From Agarilytica sp045430345 (GTDB taxonomy: Bacteria; Pseudomonadota; Gammaproteobacteria; Pseudomonadales; Cellvibrionaceae): DNA of 64,000 nt. The translations under genes and the position numbers were made by a program. The stretch is from contig JAILXT010000002.1 of the NCBI GenBank assembly GCA_045430345.1, forward strand, positions 434,001 through 498,000. Direction: 5' to 3'. Below the pieces are notes generated by a model, which searched no databases, had not been told where the DNA came from, and was given only the letters and a program-made list of their open reading frames with translations. Shown in pieces: positions 8,803 to 16,475 of the stretch (positions within the stretch are counted from its first letter, which is position 1; the number at the start of each line of letters is the position of its first letter).

Positions 8803-10407
8803 GTGAAAGTAAAGAGATTCTTATGGAAATTGGAGTGGTGCGAGGTGGAGCTATTGGCGGTTCTCGATATTAAAGGTTTTTTCTTTTCTGCGAGGAAATA
8901 TCTTTGTTGCTCCTTGATTTTATTTTCATCGAATTCCTTTTCTTCTGATTCAAAGTTAGTCGAGAATCGTTCGTGGGTGAAGGTGACATCGCCGGGGTTT
9001 GAAATAATTAGCGATGCCAGCAAAGGCTCTGTCAAACGGTTGGCGGAAAAGTTAGAGAGGTTTAAATATGCGGTTGAGATGTTTACCACTGTCAAGCTTA
9101 GTAAGGATGATAGACCGGTAACCGTTTTGGCGATATCCGATGGTAGAGTGTTTGATCTAGTGGCCGGTGATGACGGATACGGAGAAAATTTTTCTGGGTG
9201 GTTTGAGGAGTCAACTAGAGGTAACTACGCTGTAATTAAGCTACAGAAAGGCTGGTGGAAAAAATCCACAAGATATCAAACATCAGAATCCATTCTATTT
9301 CATGAGTACGTACATTATATTTCATACTTTTGGAAGGGAGAGGTTTTTCCAAAGTGGTATGGGGAGGGGCTCGCGGAATATCTAAGCACTTTGACTTTTA
9401 AAAAAAATAAAGGGTCGGTCGGTCTCCCGTTACATTATCATATTCAATTTTTACGTCACAATGGGCTGGCGCCCATTGAGTCACTATTAAAGGCATCGGC
9501 TTATCCTCAGGGGGAAGCTGAGCTTTCCCTGTTTTATGCGCAATCTTGGGCTTTTGTTCATTATCTGTCTGCGCTTGAGAGCAGAAAAGATAGTTTAAGG
9601 GTGTATCTATCCTTAAACTCAAGTGGTTCGGATATTGATTCTGCTTTTAAGGAGGCGTTTAAGGTTGATTATGCTGGTATGGATAAACGGTTACGTAAGT
9701 ATCTGAATGCGAACGAATTTCGATATTTTGAGTTCTCTTTAGATTCTGAGAGATTAGAAGCTGCCTATGAATTCAAGCGGTTAAATGACGAAGAGATTTT
9801 GGTTGATGTTGGACGGTATTTGATTGGTACTCAGGGTGGGCGGGATAAAGCATTGCTAATGTTTGAGAGGGCGTTAGAAATAAACCCTAAATATATGCCA
9901 GCTATGGCTGGTAGAGTTTATTTTGACATATCTGGCGGAGAGGGCTCTTCAATAGGCGATTCGCAAGTTAGTAAGCTAGAAGATTATTCCGGAAGCGCCT
10001 GGGTGGATCTCGTTCTTGGTCACATATATTCCGGTCGAATTGTTAAGCATAATAATGCAGATGAAATCAGCTCTTCGCTAGCGAACAAAGCATTGTCCGC
10101 TTATGGCAGGGCGGGAGCTGAAGCGACCAACATCGAAGCGATGCTTGGGATAGGGGGGGTATATTTTGCGCTTGGGCGCCTTGATAAAGCTCTAGAGTTT
10201 TATGAGGCGGCCGCTATGTATGCGCCTTCAAATGATGATGTATTAAGAAGTTTGATTGTGGCTTACTATGCATCAGATAGAATTGACCTTGCTGCCGATT
10301 CGATTTATAAGCTAGTTAACAAGTATCACTTATCTAGCGAAATAATATCGGATATTGATAAATGGTTAGATGGTGTTAGAGATGGCTATGTGGAGTCGCT
10401 GGAATAA
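8803..10407 (+). CDS. HExxH metalloprotease (peptidase MA-like) with TPR-like C-terminus
   Basis: 534 residues from a GTG at 8803, but the start is uncertain: the hydrophobic export segment only begins near residue 25 (SARKYLCCSLILF), so a later start is possible. The zinc motif H167-E-Y-V-H171 is followed by WYGEGLAEY, whose glutamates (E188 or E192) would supply the third ligand, as in gluzincin-type peptidase_MA/DUF1570 proteins. The C-terminal third contains TPR-like helices (ALLMFERALEINPKYMPA and GRLDKALEFYEAAAMYAP). It sits between the broken TonB-like gene and a decayed two-cysteine gene. Export to the envelope and protein cleavage are inferred; the substrate is unknown. Confidence 0.75.
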   Translation: MKVKRFLWKLEWCEVELLAVLDIKGFFFSARKYLCCSLILFSSNSFSSDSKLVENRSWVKVTSPGFEIISDASKGSVKRLAEKLERFKYAVEMFTTVKLSKDDRPVTVLAISDGRVFDLVAGDDGYGENFSGWFEESTRGNYAVIKLQKGWWKKSTRYQTSESILFHEYVHYISYFWKGEVFPKWYGEGLAEYLSTLTFKKNKGSVGLPLHYHIQFLRHNGLAPIESLLKASAYPQGEAELSLFYAQSWAFVHYLSALESRKDSLRVYLSLNSSGSDIDSAFKEAFKVDYAGMDKRLRKYLNANEFRYFEFSLDSERLEAAYEFKRLNDEEILVDVGRYLIGTQGGRDKALLMFERALEINPKYMPAMAGRVYFDISGGEGSSIGDSQVSKLEDYSGSAWVDLVLGHIYSGRIVKHNNADEISSSLANKALSAYGRAGAEATNIEAMLGIGGVYFALGRLDKALEFYEAAAMYAPSNDDVLRSLIVAYYASDRIDLAADSIYKLVNKYHLSSEIISDIDKWLDGVRDGYVESLE

Positions 10408-10421
10408 TTGAAGTCGAACAA

Positions 10422-10559
10422 ATGCCGAAAATGGGATTGGGTCCGTATAGGCTTCAAGGCGCTTTGGAATTGCCTTCCCGTGACGAATTTAGGCTTCTGG
10501 TCAAAGCAGTCATCTCTGAAGGTGGATCTCTGGTTGACAGCTATCTAGCTAATATTTGA
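10422..10559 (+). pseudogene. Decayed fourth copy of the small two-cysteine protein (C-terminal remnant)
   Basis: An open frame of 45 codons ends with SRDEFRLLVKAVISEGGS then LVDSYLANI and TGA. It aligns without gaps over the last 26 residues with the C-terminus of the paralogue at 7902 (SDERKAVIAAIIAKSKSLGD, then ACLASI). The conserved C-terminal cysteine is now tyrosine, and the signal peptide and N-terminal half are missing. It precedes a TonB-like gene, keeping the usual pair order. Confidence 0.6.
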
Positions 10560-10615
10560 TTTTTTATGCGGAAATTTAATGCGTGGAAATACTAGTTCGC
10601 TTTAAGGGCGTGTAT

Positions 10616-11095
10616 ATGAAGGTTTTGGTCGGAATACTTTTTTCTTTCTCGGCTAATGCGCTGTCTGGTGGAGCCGGAATCGAATTGGGTGGAAAGCTTT
10701 ATGTAAATGCTGAGCATCGTGAGATATTCTGGGCGAATCATCGTGAACTAGAGCCGGTGTACTCAAAGCTAGATATAATAAAAAAACGAACAGCATGTGT
10801 AACCGTGATGTTTAAAATTGGTAGAGATGGAAAGACGTCTGATGCATCTGTGGTTAGAATTCATCCTAAGGATTATGGCCGGTTTCGCAAAAATTCATTG
10901 AAGGCAGTTCGCAAATTTCGTTTTAAACCTGCGGTGGATAATCTAGATAGGAAAGAGATAATTACAACACATACATTTAAATTTATTCCATCGGTTGAGC
11001 CGACCAAAAAACCCCATAGGGAGATGTTGGTTAAGTTAGAAGAGGAGTTTGAGTATGCTTGTGATGTAGTATTTGAAAGTCCTCCAGAAAACTAG
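10616..11095 (+). CDS. Secreted TonB C-terminal-like protein, copy 3
   Basis: 159 residues from the ATG at 10616, chosen because it directly starts a signal peptide (MKVLVGILFSFSANALS); an upstream in-frame start at 10583 would spoil it. The TonB-C pattern is visible as CVTVMFKIGRDGKTSDASVV, then NSLKAVRKFRFKP and THTFKF. It is longer than the copies at 4935 and 8288 and diverged, with a charged C-terminal tail ending in CDVVFESPPEN. It follows the remnant of a two-cysteine gene, so this is a third occurrence of the same pair. Confidence 0.7.
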   Translation: MKVLVGILFSFSANALSGGAGIELGGKLYVNAEHREIFWANHRELEPVYSKLDIIKKRTACVTVMFKIGRDGKTSDASVVRIHPKDYGRFRKNSLKAVRKFRFKPAVDNLDRKEIITTHTFKFIPSVEPTKKPHREMLVKLEEEFEYACDVVFESPPEN

Positions 11096-11143
11096 AGGGC
11101 CTAGAGTGGCTGGGGCGAAATTGAGTTTTTGGGAGAGTGTTTA

Positions 11144-12253
11144 ATGCATTATTTTATTATTGCTATTTCTGTAGTGTTGGTGTGCAGTGGTTGTGCTTCT
11201 TCTATAGTCTACGAGCCTTTGTTGGCGGGTGAGGATTTGAAGGGTGTTCAGAAAATAAACGTTGTTCATATCGTTAATCAAAAAAATATAGAGGCGCAAT
11301 TTTCCCCCGCTAGAAAGGTTGGATTAACCGCAGGGGTAGCGGGTGGAGGGGTTGGATTTGTTATAGGTTCTATTGTCGACGCGGCAATGGCAGTGCGCTC
11401 AACCGTTGTTTCGCGCAACGAGAGAAGTCGCGTTGCACCGTTTAAAGAAATGTTAATTGGTTATGATGCGGAGAATGTTGGTGAAAAAGCAATTCGAAAA
11501 AGTTTTGATGAAAGTAAATATTCGATTGGAGACTATACAACACTTTACGATGTAAAACCTAAAACCCTTGACATCAATAAATATGTGGATGATTTTTCTC
11601 ATAAAAAATTACTCACGATAAAAACGGAGTATTCATTTGACCCTTTTATGAATTCTATTCATGTGGTGTCAATGGGTGTTTTGTATTTGAGTCCGCCAAA
11701 AAGGTCACGATCGACGAAGAAAATGGGCCCATGGGAAAAGGTTGTGTGGACCGTTCAATATCAGGGGCCAGGTCGTCATGTGAAGTATAAGGCGGTGAAA
11801 AAAATAAATATGAAAACTGAAATGGATAGTCTTAAGGCGTATTACGATGGTCGAATCAAAGTGGCCCGGGCCTCAGAGAAACAAAACTTGAAGGCCGTAA
11901 AAAAAATAGAGGTAGATAAGTTTAAAAAGCGTAAATATGTGAAATATTTGGATCCAATTAAGCGGCCTGATTGGGAAGAGCATGATTTAAAGGCGGAGTT
12001 GGATCTAGGTATAGCGCTGAGTGTTGAAGAACTGATTCGTTCGCTAGGTGACGAAGAGCTGCGCATTAAGGGTGAGTATGAGGTGGCGTATATGCTGCCA
12101 GACATCAAAGGGACACCAAGAAATAAAATGTCGCTTGCTATTTTGGATCGTGACATTGAGGGTGAGTATTTGATATGTTGGGCCAAGGAAAATCAAAAAT
12201 ATATCATACCTACTCAAGAACTGGTTCAGATGCCCTCTCCCTATCGTAGATGA
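11144..12253 (+). CDS. Uncharacterised lipoprotein
   Basis: 369 residues from the ATG at 11144, chosen over the TTG at 11129 because GGGAGAG lies just upstream and the signal starts at once. The signal ends in a lipobox (LVCSGC), so the mature protein should be lipid-anchored at a cysteine. A glycine-rich hydrophobic stretch (GLTAGVAGGGVGFVIGSIVD) follows about 60 residues in. The rest is lysine-rich and charged. I do not recognise the family. It lies between a TonB-like gene and an S9 paralogue, all on the plus strand with short gaps, so it may belong to the same transcript. Confidence 0.7.
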   Translation: MHYFIIAISVVLVCSGCASSIVYEPLLAGEDLKGVQKINVVHIVNQKNIEAQFSPARKVGLTAGVAGGGVGFVIGSIVDAAMAVRSTVVSRNERSRVAPFKEMLIGYDAENVGEKAIRKSFDESKYSIGDYTTLYDVKPKTLDINKYVDDFSHKKLLTIKTEYSFDPFMNSIHVVSMGVLYLSPPKRSRSTKKMGPWEKVVWTVQYQGPGRHVKYKAVKKINMKTEMDSLKAYYDGRIKVARASEKQNLKAVKKIEVDKFKKRKYVKYLDPIKRPDWEEHDLKAELDLGIALSVEELIRSLGDEELRIKGEYEVAYMLPDIKGTPRNKMSLAILDRDIEGEYLICWAKENQKYIIPTQELVQMPSPYRR

Positions 12254-12373
12254 ATGCTGTGATATATGATTTTGTGTAACTTCTTTGTTCGATCTAAGAA
12301 TGTGTTTGAATGTATGAAGCTTTCTATAGGTAGGCCGATAATAATGAGATTAAAGGAAATTGTAGGTAACGTT

Positions 12374-14317
12374 ATGATCATAAATAGACTCTTGCGCTTA
12401 GGTATTTTTGTTGTTTCATTGGCTTGTGTTGGGGTCCATTCGGATGCTTTGACCGTTGATGATTTTGCAAAGCTCCCAGAGGTTCAGAATGTGCGCTTAT
12501 CCCCGAATGGAGTTTATTTGTCTTATATTGCGCGTGCGGATACGGCTAACCTTCAAGGGTACGTCGTCAATGTAATGAATACAGAAACAAAAAAACTTGA
12601 TGTGGTTTTATACGCTCCGGATGATCAGTTTACGATTAACTGGGTAAAGTGGGCCAATGATGATCAGTTATTGGTGAGCGCAGCTTACCCTGATATGCGT
12701 TGGCGTATACAGACGTTAGAGCACCGGTTGCTTATCGTGAATAGGAAGACAAAAAAAATACGGAATATGCTGTCGAATAACACCATCAGTAATTTTTCAA
12801 ATTTTCCTCAATTTCAAGACGAAATTCTGGATCTACTACCTGAAGATAATGATCATTTTTTGCTGCAAATGGATGGTGAAAAAACGGTTAGCCCAACGGT
12901 CTATAAAGTCTCTTTAAATAGATCCAAGTTGAAGACTTACCATAGGCATGTCAATGGTGTACGGCAGTGGGTATTGGATCGGAAGAAGAATGTGCGGATT
13001 GGGATAAAGAGGGAGGATGATAAAAATTTGCGTCAAATTATACATTTGGAACCAGGGAAAAAGAAGTGGGCGGTGTTGTGGGAGTTCGAACGTTATTCTG
13101 ATAGCGAGGTGTGGCCATTGGGGTTTTCGGACGATCTTTACGAATTATATGTTAGGTCGAGGCATGAGGGGCGGGATGCGATATTCAAAGTAGATTTGAG
13201 AGATGAAAATCTTGAAAAGAAGCTTGTTTATTCAAACAAAAATTATGATGTTTCTGGGGATTTAGTCTATTCGAAGAAAACAGGAAAATTAATAGGCATA
13301 GATTTATCTGATGGTGGATATACATTTTGGGATGAAAGTTACAAAAAGTTAGTAAATGCCCTTAATAAAGGGCTGAAAGATACGACCAATAGTTTGATAA
13401 GCCTTAGTCAAGATGAAAATCGGTATGTCGTTTATTCGGAAAGTCATACTGAGTCCGGGGTTTATTATTTGGGCGATCGAAAAAATAAGACTTTGGTTCC
13501 GGTTGCGTACCGATATAGAGATTTGATGCCGGAGTTTCTGAGTAACAGAAAATTCGTGAATTATAAAGCTAGAGATGGTCAGAGTATTAATGCCTTTTTG
13601 ACTATACCAAGTAAGTTGCAGGATTCTAAAAATCTTCCCGCTATTATTTTTCCTAACGGAACGCCTTTGAGTTCGGGTGGATCTGGTTTCGATATATGGG
13701 CGCAGTTTTTAGCTTATTCGGGGTATGTGGTATTGCAAATGGATTATCGTGGCTCATATGGCAACGGTTTTGATTTTATGAATCAGGGGCATAGTAACTA
13801 TGGGAAGGTGATGCAAGAGGATATTGAGGATGGGACTAGATGGCTGATAGAGCGTGGTCAAGTCGATCCCGAACGAATTTGTATTGTTGGCTCAGGTTAT
13901 GGCGGGTATTCTGCTTTGATGGGCTTAGTAAAAACTCCTGATCTTTATAGGTGTGCTGCTAGCTATGCCGGAATTTTCGATTTGTCTTCCCATGTAAAAT
14001 CTTTTAGAGGTTTTACAAATTTTGAATCTATGAAGGCAAGTGTTGGATCAGACTATCGTTCTTTAGACCGACAGTCTCCACTGTATAATGCTTCGAAGAT
14101 ATCGAACCCAGTATTGCTGATGCATGGGGTAGATGATCGTTTGGTCAAGTATGAACAAAGTGAAAAAATGGCACGTCGATTAGAAAAATTAGAAAAGCCA
14201 GTTGATTTTATCAAGCTAAAAGCAGGTGCGCATAATTTAGATAATTCCCAGCACCGGCATATGGTGTTTAAGCGTCTGGAGAAGTTTTTAAATGATAATT
14301 TAGGTGAAAAACGTTAG
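12374..14317 (+). CDS. Prolyl oligopeptidase (S9) family protein lacking the catalytic serine, paralogue B
   Basis: Start placed at the ATG 12374, which directly precedes a signal peptide (INRLLRLGIFVVSLACVGV); the frame is open to 12266. The mature protein begins LTVDDFAKLPEVQNVRLSPN, typical of S9 propellers. The hydrolase domain has DYRGSYGNGFDF, HGVDDRLV (Asp588) and GAHNL (His620). As in the paralogue at 5858, the elbow reads G-S-G-Y-G-G, so Gly508 stands at the serine position. Two paralogues sharing the same loss argues for selection of a non-catalytic form rather than recent decay. Otherwise the fold looks complete. Confidence 0.85.
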   Translation: MIINRLLRLGIFVVSLACVGVHSDALTVDDFAKLPEVQNVRLSPNGVYLSYIARADTANLQGYVVNVMNTETKKLDVVLYAPDDQFTINWVKWANDDQLLVSAAYPDMRWRIQTLEHRLLIVNRKTKKIRNMLSNNTISNFSNFPQFQDEILDLLPEDNDHFLLQMDGEKTVSPTVYKVSLNRSKLKTYHRHVNGVRQWVLDRKKNVRIGIKREDDKNLRQIIHLEPGKKKWAVLWEFERYSDSEVWPLGFSDDLYELYVRSRHEGRDAIFKVDLRDENLEKKLVYSNKNYDVSGDLVYSKKTGKLIGIDLSDGGYTFWDESYKKLVNALNKGLKDTTNSLISLSQDENRYVVYSESHTESGVYYLGDRKNKTLVPVAYRYRDLMPEFLSNRKFVNYKARDGQSINAFLTIPSKLQDSKNLPAIIFPNGTPLSSGGSGFDIWAQFLAYSGYVVLQMDYRGSYGNGFDFMNQGHSNYGKVMQEDIEDGTRWLIERGQVDPERICIVGSGYGGYSALMGLVKTPDLYRCAASYAGIFDLSSHVKSFRGFTNFESMKASVGSDYRSLDRQSPLYNASKISNPVLLMHGVDDRLVKYEQSEKMARRLEKLEKPVDFIKLKAGAHNLDNSQHRHMVFKRLEKFLNDNLGEKR

Positions 14318-14371
14318 TTTTTTCTTTATTTTTCACACAGTGAGCATGAGAAAGTTTTAGGCGCAATGTGT

Positions 14372-14435
14372 GTTGATTGGTTGATTGGTTGATTGAGCGG
14401 GTTGCATAGGCCAGTACTTCAGTAGTACTGACTGG
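14372..14435. repeat. Triple GTTGATTG tandem repeat and AGTACT dyad
   Basis: Between the S9 gene and prpE, the octamer GTTGATTG is repeated three times at 14372-14395. At 14411-14435 a dyad CCAGT...ACTGG encloses two AGTACT palindromes. The dyad could be an operator for prpE or a weak terminator for the preceding gene. Nothing decides between these. Confidence 0.35.
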
Positions 14436-14518
14436 CGCCGATGTTCTCGTTACAGTGGTTTAAGTCCCCCTAAATTATATTTAAATCAACAATCGATGAA
14501 TAACTTCTTTCCTGGTTG

Positions 14519-14550
14519 CTGATGGGGATTATAATTCCCCATCAGTTTTT
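14519..14550 (+). terminator. Intrinsic-terminator-like hairpin in the prpE leader
   Basis: CTGATGGGGA (14519-14528) pairs perfectly with TCCCCATCAG (14536-14545) around a 7-base loop, followed by TTTTT. It ends only about 12 bases before the first prpE ATG. It may terminate upstream transcription or act as an attenuator of prpE. Confidence 0.6.
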
Positions 14551-14561
14551 ATCAGCAGAGA

Positions 14562-16475
14562 ATGGTCATGGGATATAAAGAGCTACACGATAAATCTATT
14601 CAGGATCCTGCCGCGTTTTGGGGTGATATCGCGCAATCGATCGATTGGTATACTCTACCGAAAGAAGTTCTCTCTCAAGATGAGCAGGGTTGTTACCGCT
14701 GGTTCAAAGGCGGGACTATGAATACCAGCTATTTAGCGTTAGATTCCCATATTTTAAAGGGACGAGGTGATCAAGCCGCGCTTATTTTTGATTCCCCTGT
14801 TACCGGAGCCAAAGAACAATTTAGCTTTCTTCAGTTGCGTGACGAAGCGGCTGTATTTGCAGGTGCGTTACGCGATTTAGGTGTGGGTAAGGGCGATCGC
14901 GTCGTAATCTATATGCCGATGATCCCGCAAGCCGTCATTGCGATGTTGGCAGTGGCACGATTGGGAGCAGTTCACTCGGTAGTGTTCGGTGGTTTTGCAC
15001 CAAAAGAATTAGCAATTCGTATTGATGATGCGGAACCAAAAGCCATCGTTACCGCGAGTTACGGTGTCGAGGTTTCTAAACGTATTGATTACAAACCCTT
15101 GGTTGATGAAGCTATTCGTCTTTCGGAACACGCACCAGAAAACGTCGTGCTATTTTCTCGTAAAGATGATGCTTCCGATATGCAAGTGGGTCGCGACCAC
15201 TATTGGGCTGATTTAATTGCAGATGCCCAGCCTGCTGATCCTGTTCCTGTTGATGCTACCGATCCACTCTATATTTTGTACACCTCTGGCACTACTGGGA
15301 AGCCTAAGGGTGTTGTGCGCGACAATGGTGGTCATGCGGTTGCACTAAATTACAGTATGAAAGCCGTATATGACGTGGAGCCTGGTGATGTATTTTGGTC
15401 CGCGTCAGATGTGGGTTGGGTCGTCGGGCATTCTTATATCGTGTACGGGCCTTTATTGCATGGTTGCACCACGGTTGTGTATGAAGGGAAGCCCATTAAA
15501 ACACCCGACGCGGGTGCCTTTTGGCGCGTGATTTCGGAATATAAAGTTAATGTATTTTTTACTGCACCTACGGCTTTTCGAGCGGTTAAGAAAGAAGACC
15601 CGTCTGCGAGTTTACTGAAACAATATGATATTAGCAGTTTGTCCGCGTTATTCTTGGCCGGGGAAAGGCTAGACCCGCCCACCTTGGAATGGCTGCAATC
15701 GGTAGTGGATGTTCCGGTGATCGATCATTGGTGGCAAACGGAAACTGGCTGGGCCATCGTTGGAAATGTAAAAGGCATTGAGTTACTGCCCATAAAAACG
15801 GGTTCCGCTACGGTACCTTTACCCGGGTATAGCGTTAGCATCGTAGATGATCAGGGAGAACTTTTACCTGTAGGTGAAAGCGGAAATATTGTCGTGAAGC
15901 TGCCCTTGCCCCCCGCGTGTTTTCCAACGCTTTGGAATGATGACCTTCATTTTAAGGAAAAATATTTGGCGTCCTTTCCCGGATATTTTGAAACCGGCGA
16001 TAGTGGTTATATCGACGAAGATGGCTACGTATTTATTATGGGGCGCGTGGACGACATCATAAATGTTGCCGGCCATCGTTTATCTACCGGTTCTATGGAA
16101 GAAATAATTGGTGGGCATAGTGATGTTGCCGAGTGTGCCGTTATTGGGGTAGAAGACGAGCTTAAAGGTGAAGTACCTATTGGTTTTGTCATCTTAAAAG
16201 CGGGATCAAATATTGATGAAGTACAGCTGCAGAAAGAATTGGTCCAACAGGTGCGCAGCGATTTAGGGGGAATAGCGAGTTTACGTTCAGTGACTGTGGT
16301 TCAGCGCTTACCTAAAACACGTTCGGGGAAAATTCTACGGAAAAATTTGCGGCAGATTGCAGCGGGGGTTGAAGTGACGGTACCGGGCACGATTGAAGAT
16401 GCCTCTGTTATTTCTGAGATTGCAGAGCTTATGAAAAGTAAGGGCTTAGTACGCGAAGCAAAAGAGGTATGTTAA
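14562..16475 (+). CDS. prpE: Propionyl-CoA synthetase (PrpE-type acyl-CoA synthetase)
   Basis: 637 residues, the usual length for PrpE. It activates propionate, and to some degree other short acids, to the CoA thioester through an acyl-adenylate in the cytoplasm. Visible motifs: AMP-binding P-loop YTSGTTGKPKG near residue 240, VFGGFAPKEL, DHWWQTETGW, ETGDSGYIDEDGYVFIMGR, and the C-terminal PKTRSGKILRK with the lysine that is acetylated in this family. The N-terminus (YKELHDKSIQDPAAFW) fits PrpE better than Acs. The ATG at 14568 is an equally good start. It is not next to other methylcitrate cycle genes. Its last 4 bases overlap the convergent feoB stop. Confidence 0.88.
   Translation: MVMGYKELHDKSIQDPAAFWGDIAQSIDWYTLPKEVLSQDEQGCYRWFKGGTMNTSYLALDSHILKGRGDQAALIFDSPVTGAKEQFSFLQLRDEAAVFAGALRDLGVGKGDRVVIYMPMIPQAVIAMLAVARLGAVHSVVFGGFAPKELAIRIDDAEPKAIVTASYGVEVSKRIDYKPLVDEAIRLSEHAPENVVLFSRKDDASDMQVGRDHYWADLIADAQPADPVPVDATDPLYILYTSGTTGKPKGVVRDNGGHAVALNYSMKAVYDVEPGDVFWSASDVGWVVGHSYIVYGPLLHGCTTVVYEGKPIKTPDAGAFWRVISEYKVNVFFTAPTAFRAVKKEDPSASLLKQYDISSLSALFLAGERLDPPTLEWLQSVVDVPVIDHWWQTETGWAIVGNVKGIELLPIKTGSATVPLPGYSVSIVDDQGELLPVGESGNIVVKLPLPPACFPTLWNDDLHFKEKYLASFPGYFETGDSGYIDEDGYVFIMGRVDDIINVAGHRLSTGSMEEIIGGHSDVAECAVIGVEDELKGEVPIGFVILKAGSNIDEVQLQKELVQQVRSDLGGIASLRSVTVVQRLPKTRSGKILRKNLRQIAAGVEVTVPGTIEDASVISEIAELMKSKGLVREAKEVC

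Noticed and set aside
14372..14395. GTTGATTG x3 as a CRISPR-like or iteron array
   Set aside because: Only three units of 8 bases without spacers; too short for either.
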